Shown here piece after piece: positions 9,151-17,436 of a stretch of DNA of 53,096 nucleotides. The position numbers were made by a program, and so were the translations under genes. The notes below the pieces were generated by a model. The model had not been told where the DNA came from. It saw only the letters and a list, made by a program, of their open reading frames with translations, and searched no databases. The stretch comes from Colwellia sp. C1TZA3 (GTDB lineage: Bacteria > Pseudomonadota > Gammaproteobacteria > Enterobacterales > Alteromonadaceae), in NCBI RefSeq assembly GCF_007954265.1, contig NZ_VOLS01000029.1, positions 1-53,096 of the forward strand. The letters are read 5' to 3'. Position 1 is the first letter of the stretch. Each line of letters opens with the position of its first letter.

Positions 9151-10502
9151 TTATACAATACTTTCTCTCATTAAATATCCTGAGACTTCACCTTGCTCAA
9201 TTAATGAATGATCAATGTATATGACATTAATTCAGGAGAACGACGTACTTTGCTTTTTTCTCGATACAGATACTTTCGCATATAAGCGTTAAGGTAATAA
9301 ATAGTGTTATCATCTAAGTCTGATTTTGATAAAGCACTATTCGTTTTTATAATTTTTGCTATCTAAACTACCCCTTGAGGTACATACCTACTTCCAATAC
9401 CATTTAGTAACAACGCAAACGAAAACAGAGTTGACGGGCAGTTAGAAAGCTTTTCTGCCATTTCATTAAAGAAACGTGCATACTTATCTTTGAACGTATT
9501 CCAGTTTTTCGCATCTTGTTTTCGCCAAGATAGAGCGAATAAGTAATCCTTTATTACTTTTTCAAAACGATGCCTAAAGTGGCCCTCTTGCGCCAGCTGG
9601 ATTACTTTAGGCTTAAACAAATTCCAAATCAGCCAGAAATTTTCGTATGAAGTTTGCCCATCTTGCGCTAAAACCATTTCTTCTAATAAATCAGAAACCC
9701 CTTCAGATGAATTAAAACTATCGATGAATGGCTTAATAAGATCAGAAATATCAGAAGGTTGTGAATTCAATATATAAATAGCAAACTTTTTAAGAAAATC
9801 ATGCCGACTCTGATAATCATTAGAATTACTTCTGTCATCTCCAAAAATAGTATCCACTGATGCATTAACTAACCATTTAAAAGAATCAAGTGCCCACGCT
9901 CTTGAGTCATTAGGTAGTATATAAATAGCCACAGATTTAGTGTGCAAATCAAGCTTGGAGTAATCAACATTACTAAGCTTCACTATATTATTAGTTTCAA
10001 CAAAGTTTAGGGTTCCTTCATTACCTTCAAATAATCTTTCCCATAACCCAGAGAGTTCATTGTCAAATTGCCCACGTTCAAAATCTTCTTTTCTTATCGT
10101 CTCTATAAGCTTAATATGGAGAGGGAATAAAGTTAAATACCCGCAAAAAATGGCTTGAACATCTTTATCAAAAATCTTTCCACAATTTTACTATGGCCAT
10201 AATGGCAAAAGCACTAAATCTTTGAGAACCCATCATAGTTATAGAATCTGACCTCATTACTCCTGCAATGAGCATCACTTTATAAATGGATATATTATCA
10301 GGGGCAATCACGAGTAAATCGGAGATAACAGTAAAGCATGCATCCATTCCATCACTTATTTGATTTCGATAATCATAATTGAAAGTTTCTTTAGACAGTC
10401 CTCAAGAATGCTCAAACAAAAACTTAAGTCATTTTCATCCAATATAGTATGGTGGTATTTTATCAGCGATGCTGATGCATATATATGTGTGGAGTTATTG
10501 CC
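9151..10502 (-). pseudogene. Multiply broken gene for a large helical protein of unknown function
   Basis: A 206-codon open frame (GTG at 9983, TAG at 9363-9365) is only the middle of a longer decayed gene. Upstream its frame stays open to 10187. It joins a second frame (containing YKVMLIAGVMRSDSITMMGSQRFSAF in two halves, about 10171-10385) through an extra base in a 5-A run at 10170-10174. A third frame (DENDLSFCLSILEDCL) continues to 10502. Downstream the same frame runs past the TAG into about 50 further codons (with YLYREKSKVRRSPE), then shifts near 9210 and ends at 9151. The rebuilt product has at least 440 residues, all helical, and its N-terminus is missing. I do not recognise it. C-terminal helical parts of large NTPase defence proteins look similar, which is speculation. 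Confidence 0.75.
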
Positions 10503-10562
10503 CTATACAGATATATTTGTTTACTATGAAGCAACAATAAAACCAAAAAATAGGAAGTAAAA

Positions 10563-10835
10563 ATGAACAAAGGTCAATTAGTAGATAAAATAGCAGAAAG
10601 TGCTGATGTTACAAAAGCGTCAGCAGGTCGAGTATTAGATAGTATCATAAGTGAAGTAACCGCTGAATTAGCCAATGGGGGTGATGTTGCGCTTGTTGGT
10701 TTTGGTACATTTAAAGTGTCAGCTCGTGCTGCACGTAAGGGTCGTAACCCACAAACAGGTGAAGAAATTCAAATTGCAACTTCAAATGCACCTGGCTTTA
10801 AGGCAGGAAAGGCATTAAAAGATGCTTTAAATTAA
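10563..10835 (+). CDS. HU-family DNA-binding protein
   Basis: A 90-residue histone-like protein of normal HU length. It contains [20 protein letters not shown], the beta-arm region with the [10 protein letters not shown] signature and the proline that intercalates into DNA. The start ATG has a good ribosome site (AGGAAGT, 7 bases upstream). HU bends and compacts DNA and assists site-specific recombination. Here it lies alone between a broken gene and an XRE/integrase island, so it may be an island-borne extra copy; a chromosomal copy next to other core genes would be expected elsewhere. No neighbouring gene is co-directional within 400 bases. Confidence 0.92.
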   Translation: MNKGQLVDKIAESADVTKASAGRVLDSIISEVTAELANGGDVALVGFGTFKVSARAARKGRNPQTGEEIQIATSNAPGFKAGKALKDALN

Positions 10836-10852
10836 GTTGTAGACTTTAATTT

Positions 10853-10891
10853 AAAGGTAAAAGCCAGACTCCTGATGTTTTTTACCTTTTT
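10853..10891. terminator. Bidirectional terminator between convergent HU and XRE genes
   Basis: A perfect 10-bp stem (AAAGGTAAAA with TTTTACCTTT) spans a 17-nt loop. T residues follow on the plus strand, and on the minus strand the stem directly follows the XRE stop codon. Confidence 0.6.
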
Positions 10892-11093
10892 AATCAACCT
10901 TTCGCTCTAAAAGATCTTCTACCTCACAATCAAACAAACCACAAAGTTTATCTATAGCCTCTAAGTCAATCCGCTGAGCTGTTTCTTTATATAATAAAGT
11001 TACAGTATTTCTGTTTAAACCTGTTTCCCTAGCTACATCCATAACTTTCATTTTTCTTTCACCCATTAAACGAGCTAAATGGCATTTAATCAA
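10890..11093 (-). CDS. XRE-family helix-turn-helix regulator (small, Cro-like)
   Basis: A 67-residue single-domain DNA-binding protein. The helix-turn-helix covers about residues 17-40 (MDVARETGLNRNTVTLLYKE), and the C-terminal CGLFDCEVEDLLER is the usual final helix of the short YozG/Cro-like XRE group. It is divergent from the excisionase-integrase operon with a 153-bp intergenic region that holds repeated AATGACA words. A role as the island's repressor, controlling itself and the integrase operon, is inferred from this arrangement. Confidence 0.88.
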   Translation of the reverse strand: MIKCHLARLMGERKMKVMDVARETGLNRNTVTLLYKETAQRIDLEAIDKLCGLFDCEVEDLLERKVD

Positions 11094-11118
11094 TTTATAG
11101 TCACCCTAAATAAAATTA

Positions 11119-11187
11119 TGTCATTTAAAATGACAAAAAAACATTGCAAATGACATTCAAGATGTTATTATGTTACTCAGAATGACA
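11119..11187. promoter_or_regulatory. Promoter and candidate XRE operators upstream of the integrase operon
   Basis: TTGCAA (11144-11149) and TATTAT (11166-11171), 16 bases apart, form a sigma-70 promoter toward the excisionase gene. The word AATGACA occurs three times: as an inverted pair in TGTCATTTAAAATGACA (11119-11135), at 11148-11154 overlapping the -35 box, and at 11181-11187 just after the -10 box. This arrangement fits repression by the divergent XRE protein. Confidence 0.55.
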
Positions 11188-11246
11188 TTTTGATTACTAA
11201 AGTATCTTTTATTCATTCAGATTAGCATTAATTTAGGAGAAGATCG

Positions 11247-11492
11247 ATGAAATCAGTTCAAACTTATTTAACAACAAAGCAATTAGCAGAGCGAATTCAT
11301 TACACCGCGAGAACAATACGTAATGAATTACTCGATGCCTGCTTAATTGAAGGCAAGCATTACATCAGACCTTTCGGTCGTCGAAAAATCTTGTTCATCT
11401 GGGACACTATTGAATCTGACATGCTAAGCATTGCTCATGATTCTTTAGCACTTGCATACCAAGAGCCTATGGAGGTAGTAAATCATGGCTAG
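11247..11492 (+). CDS. Excisionase-like helix-turn-helix protein
   Basis: An 81-residue protein with a winged-helix/MerR-type DNA-binding start: TTKQLAERIHYTARTIRNELLD at about residues 8-30 (shown in part), followed by GKHYIRPFGRRKILFIW, the wing and strand seen in excisionases and AlpA-type proteins. The ATG has a strong ribosome site (TTAGGAGAAGATCG). Its 3' end overlaps the integrase start by 8 bases, so the two are translationally coupled. Function as recombination directionality factor is inferred from fold and position. Confidence 0.75.
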   Translation: MKSVQTYLTTKQLAERIHYTARTIRNELLDACLIEGKHYIRPFGRRKILFIWDTIESDMLSIAHDSLALAYQEPMEVVNHG

Positions 11493-12672
11493 ACTCTCAT
11501 CACGTAAAGATACCAACAACCTCTATTTTGATTTTACCTATCAAGGTAAACGTTGTAGGGAGAAAACAAACCTAAGTGATACAAAGATTAATCGTCGCCG
11601 TATGCAAAAGAAGCTAGATAAAATGAACGCTGAGTTGCTTACAAAACGATTTGATTACTTAGCTCATTTCCCTGCAAGTAAAATTGCCCAAAAGCTGACA
11701 CAGGATGAACTAGAACGTTCAGGGGAAGCGGTTAAAAACATTCCTCTATTTGGTGATTTTCTTGGGGAGTGGTTTGAAGAAAGCACATTAAAGTGGCGTC
11801 CATCTCACCTCAGGAACATGCAAAGTATGAAGAAAAAATATTTTCTTCCGGCTTTTTCAGAAAAAAAGATCGACAGCATTACTCGCGCTGATTTACTAAA
11901 GTTTCGAACCTCTCTCGCCAAAGAACCGGGCCGAAATGGACGCTCAACTATCAGTAATAATCGCATTAATAAAATAATGGACCCGTTACGGAGAGTATTT
12001 GAGGAAGCCGCCGATCGTCATGATTTTAACACGCCTTTCATTCGGATCAAGCCATTGAAGATTGAAAAAACGGATGTTAACCCATTTACTTTTGATGAGG
12101 TGAACAAAATAGTCTCTAACGTCAGAAAAGACTATAGCCGCTATTACTTAATTCGATTTTTAACCGGAGCTCGTACAGGTGAAATTGATGGCCTCAAATG
12201 GAAGTACGTCGACTTTGATAACCGTCAAATAAAAATTCGACAAACGATTGTCGCGGGTGAATGTGATTATACAAAAAATGATTTCTCACAACGTGAAATA
12301 GCAATGAGCCAGCCTGTTTTTAATGCATTAAAATTACAACATGACGCTAGTTCATCGCTATCTGATTTTGTTTTTTGTACTAACTCAGGTCAACCGATTG
12401 ATCACAACAATGTGACTAAACGTATTTGGTACCCCCTCCTTAAGCGACTTGGTCTTGAAAAACGAAGGCCATACCAAAGCCGTCATACGGCAGCAACCCT
12501 TTGGCTGGCAAGCGGAGAGTCTCCAGAGTGGATAGCAAAACAGATGGGGCATAGTAACACTCAGATGCTTTTTCAAGTTTACTCTCGCTTTGTACCAAAC
12601 CTTACTCGTCGTGACGGCTCAGCATTTGAACGTTTATTAAAAAAATCACTTAAAGGAAAAAACCATGACTAA
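11485..12672 (+). CDS. Tyrosine recombinase/integrase with DUF3596-type arm domain
   Basis: A 395-residue phage-type integrase. The N-terminal arm-binding domain (about 1-50) carries the FDFTYQGKRCRE pattern of DUF3596, the core-binding domain follows at about 85-185, and the catalytic domain fills the rest. Expected catalytic residues are present: R230 in TGARTGE, K264 in the beta hairpin, R333 in QSRHTAATLW, H356 in MGHSNTQ and nucleophile Y366 in FQVYSRF. The first H of the canonical HxxR is replaced by Y330, a tolerated variation in this group. It overlaps both neighbours by 8 bases (excisionase upstream, HD protein downstream). It should integrate and excise the island, but I could not find its att repeats. 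Confidence 0.93.
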   Translation: MARLSSRKDTNNLYFDFTYQGKRCREKTNLSDTKINRRRMQKKLDKMNAELLTKRFDYLAHFPASKIAQKLTQDELERSGEAVKNIPLFGDFLGEWFEESTLKWRPSHLRNMQSMKKKYFLPAFSEKKIDSITRADLLKFRTSLAKEPGRNGRSTISNNRINKIMDPLRRVFEEAADRHDFNTPFIRIKPLKIEKTDVNPFTFDEVNKIVSNVRKDYSRYYLIRFLTGARTGEIDGLKWKYVDFDNRQIKIRQTIVAGECDYTKNDFSQREIAMSQPVFNALKLQHDASSSLSDFVFCTNSGQPIDHNNVTKRIWYPLLKRLGLEKRRPYQSRHTAATLWLASGESPEWIAKQMGHSNTQMLFQVYSRFVPNLTRRDGSAFERLLKKSLKGKNHD

Positions 12673-13588
12673 TTCCAACAACACACAGTTAGTACAAGCA
12701 ACCGTTAAACAATCAATTCAGCCTTTGCTTGAAAATATCTCCTCTTTCAAGCGATTTAAAGGATGCTATACCATGGTCAGCTGCATTGAAAAAACCGATA
12801 AATTAGGTAAGCAGTACTGGGTAATGCAGCTGTCAGACATATCAACGTTCATCAATGTGTATTGCTTTAATATGAATAATTTTATGAGGCAGTTACAAGC
12901 TAATGCCATCGTTCATATCGAAGCAGCATTGAAGTATGCTGACGGGCAACAATACGTCCGCTGTGCTTTTTTACAAACGGTTTCTGATGAGAGTAGTAAA
13001 GAGTTACTCGACATTAATGGTATAGCGGGTTGTTATTGCCCGATTCCTGATTTATTACCGCGATTTAAAAAACTCGTTGATAGCATTAAGTCTACTCACC
13101 TAAGACAGTTTTTGTCTGATGTATTAGTGAATAACGAAACAGGCATTAATTTCCTAGAGTGCCCAGCAAGTATTCGTCATCATCATAACTATAAAGGAGG
13201 ATTATTAGAGCACTCTGTCGATGTCGCTGAGCGAGTGATTACCGCTAATCAGTTTATCAATGCTGAGCGTGATGTTGCTATTGTTTCAGCACTCATTCAT
13301 GACATTGGTAAAACAAAAACGTTAGCGCCAAATGGAACTCGAACTTCATTAGGTATGGTCGTTGACCATGATGAATTAACACTGGAGATATGCGCTCAGG
13401 CATTGCAAAAGTTAGATATAAACGAGCCTCAAAGCGGCATGCTTTTACGTCACATACTCACTTGTTCAAGCCCTGGCTCTCGGTATGGTTATCAGGCCAT
13501 CACCCAGGTTGCATTGGCACTACAAGCTGCAGATAAGCAAAGTGCTGATGAACACTACTCTACTACTTCTTTTGCACAAAGAGCCTAA
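12665..13588 (+). CDS. OB-fold plus HD-domain protein (YhaM/TraI_2-like)
   Basis: A 307-residue protein with an N-terminal OB-like nucleic-acid binding part (about 30-105, strands around KQYWVMQLSDIS and VHIEAALKYADG) and a C-terminal HD metal-dependent domain. The latter shows RHHHNYKGGLLEHS (H172-H174, H183) and LIHDIGKTKT (H212-D213). The order matches YhaM-type 3'-5' exoribonucleases, and the HHHNYKGGLL motif is shared with TraI_2 domains of integrative conjugative elements. Its ATG lies within the integrase stop region (8-base overlap), so its synthesis is tied to the integrase. A nuclease acting in element excision or replication is inferred; conjugation genes are absent, so true relaxase function is unlikely. 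Confidence 0.78.
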   Translation: MTNSNNTQLVQATVKQSIQPLLENISSFKRFKGCYTMVSCIEKTDKLGKQYWVMQLSDISTFINVYCFNMNNFMRQLQANAIVHIEAALKYADGQQYVRCAFLQTVSDESSKELLDINGIAGCYCPIPDLLPRFKKLVDSIKSTHLRQFLSDVLVNNETGINFLECPASIRHHHNYKGGLLEHSVDVAERVITANQFINAERDVAIVSALIHDIGKTKTLAPNGTRTSLGMVVDHDELTLEICAQALQKLDINEPQSGMLLRHILTCSSPGSRYGYQAITQVALALQAADKQSADEHYSTTSFAQRA

Positions 13589-13604
13589 CATTTTGGAGAA
13601 TAAC

Positions 13605-14162
13605 ATGACAAAGACAAACATAAACGTAACAAACGAAAAATTAACTCTCGCAACAACAGGAGTCATCGGTGTTGATAAAAACAAAGCCCCAAAACTCCTC
13701 AGTAAAAAACAATGGGCCATTGAAAATGAGCGAAGGCTCCCAGAGTTTTGGACTGAGGATTACCCCTTCATGGTGAATATGCATTATCAGGAATACTTGT
13801 TAAGTAATCAATTTGTTGTTGAGCAGTACCAACAATACATCCTAATAACGGATGCAAAAACGAAAAAAAATACTTTTCTCAGTCAAATTTTGGTCACCCT
13901 ACAAACAACACCTATAAAACACGATATTCAACTCATTTTAAGAACAAAGGAAGGCGAAGAAGTTTCTCTATGTTCATTAAAAGACGTCGATATACCATTT
14001 GACCCTTCTCAATATTTTGTTAATCAGCAAGTAGATTTCGCAAAGGTATTGAATCAACGTATATCAAGTTTTTGCTTACCGGTCAGTCAGCAACTTTATT
14101 TAAGATTAAAAGGGGGTGTTTTACTCAAAGAAAGTGTTTTAGTGTGCTCTAAATACGAATAA
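13605..14162 (+). CDS. Island protein of unknown function
   Basis: A 185-residue protein I do not recognise. I chose the ATG at 13605 because it has a good ribosome site (TTTTGGAGAATAAC) and follows the HD gene stop by 16 bases; the longer frame from 13485 would overlap that gene by 100 bases. There is no signal peptide or membrane segment. The N-terminal 35 residues are polar and probably flexible, then come aromatic-rich stretches (LPEFWTEDYPFMVNMHYQEYLL) written here in part, and alternating strand-like segments. It ends the integrase operon ahead of a hairpin. Possible roles include a single-strand DNA binding accessory or an inhibitor; no motif supports a choice. Confidence 0.7.
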   Translation: MTKTNINVTNEKLTLATTGVIGVDKNKAPKLLSKKQWAIENERRLPEFWTEDYPFMVNMHYQEYLLSNQFVVEQYQQYILITDAKTKKNTFLSQILVTLQTTPIKHDIQLILRTKEGEEVSLCSLKDVDIPFDPSQYFVNQQVDFAKVLNQRISSFCLPVSQQLYLRLKGGVLLKESVLVCSKYE

Positions 14163-14178
14163 CAACAATCTCCTTTCT

Positions 14179-14210
14179 AGTTTTAGTGGTCTTACAGGAC
14201 CACTAAAACT
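14179..14210 (+). terminator. Hairpin after the island operon
   Basis: A perfect 13-bp stem (AGTTTTAGTGGTC with GACCACTAAAACT) has a 6-nt loop and lies 17 bases after the stop of the 185-residue protein. It is followed by TTCCTTCCCCC rather than a pure T run, so it may terminate partially or protect the mRNA end. Confidence 0.6.
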
Positions 14211-14238
14211 TCCTTCCCCCTTAATGTAGAGGTATATC

Positions 14239-14394
14239 ATGGACTCAATGAATGCAACTTTTGAAGAGTTCGATGCTTGTCATTTTAACGAATTTAGAAA
14301 GTTAGATATGATTAACGTTATAGTGTGGTGTGCTCAATTTCAACAATGGCATTTGCAACCGCATGCTGCTTTATCGACGATACGGTTTATTTAG
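14239..14394 (+). CDS. Small island ORF, 51 codons, possibly truncated
   Basis: MDSMNATFEEFDACHFNEF opens a 51-residue frame with a well-placed ribosome site (TAGAGG, 7 bases before ATG) just after the operon hairpin. The sequence ends in a run (PHAALSTIRFI) that reads like an out-of-frame tail, so the gene may be the remains of a longer one. I do not recognise it. The start spacing and lack of overlap with other frames support translation; nothing else does. Confidence 0.4.
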   Translation: MDSMNATFEEFDACHFNEFRKLDMINVIVWCAQFQQWHLQPHAALSTIRFI

Positions 14395-14791
14395 ACATTT
14401 TTCATAAAATAACGATTCATGATGCCTAATATTTGCCATATTTACCTCTCTTTTATATTCTTGAGGGAGTAAAAATCGGATATTTTACGTCTATTACTCA
14501 ACCGTTTTCACGGATTTCAAAATTCAAAAACAAGCACCTCCGCTGCTGTGTAACAATACACCTTTAAAATTACTAGAGTGCCCTGCTCTGCATATATAAA
14601 TAATATACCTTGGTTATCATTAATATTTTCTTATTAGACCTCTATTTATAAAATCAACACATTTTCTCTACAAACATCACAAATAGTCATCAATTCTTAA
14701 AAGGCATAATGTCTTTTTGACTACAATAGGTGTAGTATTATTTGTTCTCCAATAACTGTAATAAATACATATTTAACCTATAAGGAAGTTT
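14395..14791. other. Intergenic region between the island and the first xylanase gene
   Basis: No gene is visible. The right boundary of the island should lie here, but I found no copy of a tRNA 3' end and no repeat shared with the left side. A possible -35 TTGACT lies near 14719 with only imperfect -10 candidates after it; the leader ahead of the xylanase carries a TAAGGAAG ribosome site. Confidence 0.5.
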
Positions 14792-15949
14792 ATGAAAATA
14801 TATAAGATATCTCATTTAGCCATTATCGCTACACTTGCGATTGGCGTATTTAGTTGTTCTGAAAAATCAACTGAACAAGTAACTGAACAGTCTGGTAGTA
14901 CGGTAACGTTAAAAGAAGCTTACGCGGATAAATTTCTTGTGGGTGCTACATTAGGCGCATCAATGTTTACGACACCTAATCACCCTTCTTTAGCGTTAGC
15001 TAAAGAAAACTTCAGCGCAGTCACACTTGATAACGACATGAAATGGGAGCGTATTAACCCTTTACCGGGTAAATTCAATTTTGAAATTGCAGATCAATTT
15101 GCTCAATTAGGCGTTGATGAAAACATTTCTACCGTAGGTCATGTTTTATTTTGGCACAGTCAAACCCCTGACTGGGTATTTAAAGATGATGAAGGTAATC
15201 TATTAACCAGAGACGCTCTACTTGAACGTATGAGAGAACGAGCAAAAATGTTTGCAACCCGTTATGGTAGCAGAATTAAAATTTGGGATGTAGTTAACGA
15301 AGCTATTGAAGACGATGGAACATTAAGAAAGTCATTATATAACCAAATTATTGGTGATGACTTTATCGAACAAGCTTTTATTATTGCTGACCAAGAAATG
15401 CCTAAAGACGCGACTTTAATCTATAACGATTATGGCATGAATAGAATTGGCCGAAGAGACACAGTTCTTGCCATGGTAAAAGAATTTCAACAAAAAGGTG
15501 TTCGTATTGACGGCATTGGCCTTCAAGGTCATTGGGGCATGGTTAATCCATCTGCTGAAATAATTGATACTACATTAACCCTTTATGCTGCTACTGGATT
15601 ACGTTTACACATTACCGAGCTTGACGTTGACTTTTTAGGCAGAGATGGCATGACAGGTGCTGATGTTGATATCGAAAAATTAATAGCAACACCGGAAAAC
15701 AACCCATACTCTGACGGTAACGTTCCAGCTGCCGCTGAAGATAAGTTTGCTGCGCGCTATAAAGAAATTTTTCAAACATTTATCAAGCATCAAAAAAGCA
15801 TTGATCGTGTTACTTTTTGGGGCGTTACTGATGGTGATTCTTGGTTAAATGGCTGGCCAGTCGTGGGAAGAACTAATTACCCATTATTATTTAAAAGAGA
15901 CGGTTCAGCTAAAAAAGCACACGATGCTGTAATTGACTTAGTAAAATAA
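14792..15949 (+). CDS. GH10 endo-beta-1,4-xylanase, lipoprotein
   Basis: A 385-residue GH10 enzyme that cuts internal xylosidic bonds of xylan. Signal peptide and lipobox (GVFSC, Cys22) predict a lipid-anchored form; D/E is not at the +2 site, so it is probably sent to the outer membrane. The acid/base is E170 in WDVVNEA and the nucleophile E276 in ITELDVDF, with the GH10 substrate-binding residues in VGHVLFWHSQTPDWV. There is a single catalytic domain without carbohydrate-binding modules, typical length for the family. It lies next to the mobile island and about 24 kb from the other xylan genes, but belongs functionally with the second GH10 at 39700. Confidence 0.95.
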   Translation: MKIYKISHLAIIATLAIGVFSCSEKSTEQVTEQSGSTVTLKEAYADKFLVGATLGASMFTTPNHPSLALAKENFSAVTLDNDMKWERINPLPGKFNFEIADQFAQLGVDENISTVGHVLFWHSQTPDWVFKDDEGNLLTRDALLERMRERAKMFATRYGSRIKIWDVVNEAIEDDGTLRKSLYNQIIGDDFIEQAFIIADQEMPKDATLIYNDYGMNRIGRRDTVLAMVKEFQQKGVRIDGIGLQGHWGMVNPSAEIIDTTLTLYAATGLRLHITELDVDFLGRDGMTGADVDIEKLIATPENNPYSDGNVPAAAEDKFAARYKEIFQTFIKHQKSIDRVTFWGVTDGDSWLNGWPVVGRTNYPLLFKRDGSAKKAHDAVIDLVK

Positions 15950-16103
15950 TAATATTAGCGGCGGCTTCACATAAAATAGCTATGAAACAAAACTCACGCC
16001 GCTATTAAATCCGTTTTTAAATTGAATAAAATTTAACCCTAAAAGATCAATAGATCCTAATATCTTACAATTCAATTAATTCTTAACATGTAGGCAAACA
16101 TTA

Positions 16104-17174
16104 ATGAAAAAAATGAGTATTTTAATCGCTGTATTAGCGGTAGTTATTCTTATTGCTTGTACATCTTCAACATCGGTTGATGCGGTTTACTCTAATTCCA
16201 GAGAGAGAGCTGAAGATCCTACAGCTAATAGATCAGCTTTAACATCAGGGATTTCTATTCTTAAACGCTCTTTATTTCAAGAACGTGAAGGTACGACACC
16301 AGATAAAGAATTCGTAAAAACATTAACAAGAGCAGAATTAGATGCGCTTGACGAAACAAGTGTGTATTTAGTTAAGCTAGGGCATTCTTCTATTTTAATG
16401 AAGGTTTATGGTAAATATTGGTTGATTGACCCTATGTTTAGCGAACGTGCATCGCCTGTTTCTTTTATAGGACCAAAACGTTTTGAACCTGTAGCAATAG
16501 CGCTTGAAGACTTACCTCAAATAGAAAAAGTGTTTATTTCGCATAATCATTATGATCATTTAGATAACGACACGATTAATTTTTTAGCGAATGCTAACAG
16601 CAATACACAATTTTATGTGCCAGAAGGTGTTGACGAAAATTTAATAAGCATGGGCGTAGCTAAAACGAATGTTAAAGCGTTAAATTGGTGGCAAGAAGTA
16701 GAGTTTACAGACGAAGCAGGTAACTTTACTGTTGCTTTTACACCATCTAACCACTTTTCAGGGCGAACCTTGTGGGACAAAAACGATACATTGTGGGGAT
16801 CTTGGGTATTTTTATTAGGTGAGTATAAAGTGTATTTTAGTGGAGATTCTGGCTACTTTGATGGTTTTAAAGCTATAGGAGAGAAGTATGGGCCTTTTGA
16901 TGTTAGCTTAATGGAAAATGGTGCTTACAATGAGCTTTGGAAAACAATTCATATGTTTCCTGCTGAAACCGTTCAAGCTCATCAAGACCTCAATGCGAAA
17001 GTGTTAATACCTATTCATAATAGTACCTTTAGTTTAGCGTTTCACGATTGGGACGATCCTTTAAATCAAATTTTAAAGATATCTCAAGAAAAACAAGTGA
17101 TGTTAAGTACACCAAGGTTTGGCGAAGTCATAGATTTGAAAAGTCCTTTATTTACAGAACATTGGTGGAAATAG
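16104..17174 (+). CDS. MBL-fold hydrolase, lipoprotein (NAPE-PLD/UlaG-like)
   Basis: A 356-residue metallo-beta-lactamase fold protein with a lipoprotein signal (LIAC, Cys19). The di-metal site is ISHNHYDHLD (H147, H149, D151, H152), with later metal ligands suggested by SNHFSGR, FSGDSGYF and IPIHNSTF. The order and spacing resemble NAPE-PLD-type and UlaG-like hydrolases, whose substrates in bacteria are mostly unknown. It stands alone between the first xylanase and a convergent TetR gene. A periplasmic or outer-membrane phosphodiesterase or lactonase role is possible; no link to xylan is evident. Confidence 0.85.
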   Translation: MKKMSILIAVLAVVILIACTSSTSVDAVYSNSRERAEDPTANRSALTSGISILKRSLFQEREGTTPDKEFVKTLTRAELDALDETSVYLVKLGHSSILMKVYGKYWLIDPMFSERASPVSFIGPKRFEPVAIALEDLPQIEKVFISHNHYDHLDNDTINFLANANSNTQFYVPEGVDENLISMGVAKTNVKALNWWQEVEFTDEAGNFTVAFTPSNHFSGRTLWDKNDTLWGSWVFLLGEYKVYFSGDSGYFDGFKAIGEKYGPFDVSLMENGAYNELWKTIHMFPAETVQAHQDLNAKVLIPIHNSTFSLAFHDWDDPLNQILKISQEKQVMLSTPRFGEVIDLKSPLFTEHWWK

Positions 17175-17300
17175 TTTTATTAAAGGAGTCTTAGGTTTTA
17201 TGATTATTGGTTTTAGTTTTAGTTTTAGTTTTAATTACTTTTAAAATATTCTGGCTTATTCTCAGGTAATTAGTGCACCTTGGATCTAATCAGGTTATAT

Positions 17301-17330
17301 AAACACTACAGATGGCTATCTGTAGTGTTT
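17301..17330. terminator. Hairpin between the convergent MBL and TetR genes
   Basis: A 12-bp stem (AAACACTACAGA with TCTGTAGTGTTT) has a 6-nt loop. It lies between two convergent genes and can act on both; a strong T run is missing on either side. Confidence 0.6.
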
Positions 17331-17436
17331 AAAATGAGAATACATAAATAAAAGCCGAAGAAGTATTCTATATTTTTGTGCTCTAGCCAATATTAAACGT
17401 CAATTATAATAGGAACCTATAATAGACTTATTGGAA

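Noticed and set aside
12665-13588. Conjugative relaxase TraI
   Set aside because: The HD motif is shared with TraI_2, but no type IV secretion or coupling genes occur and the layout fits YhaM-type nucleases better.
13485-13604. Longer version of the 185-residue island protein starting at 13485
   Set aside because: It would overlap the HD gene by about 100 bases, while the ATG at 13605 has a proper ribosome site.
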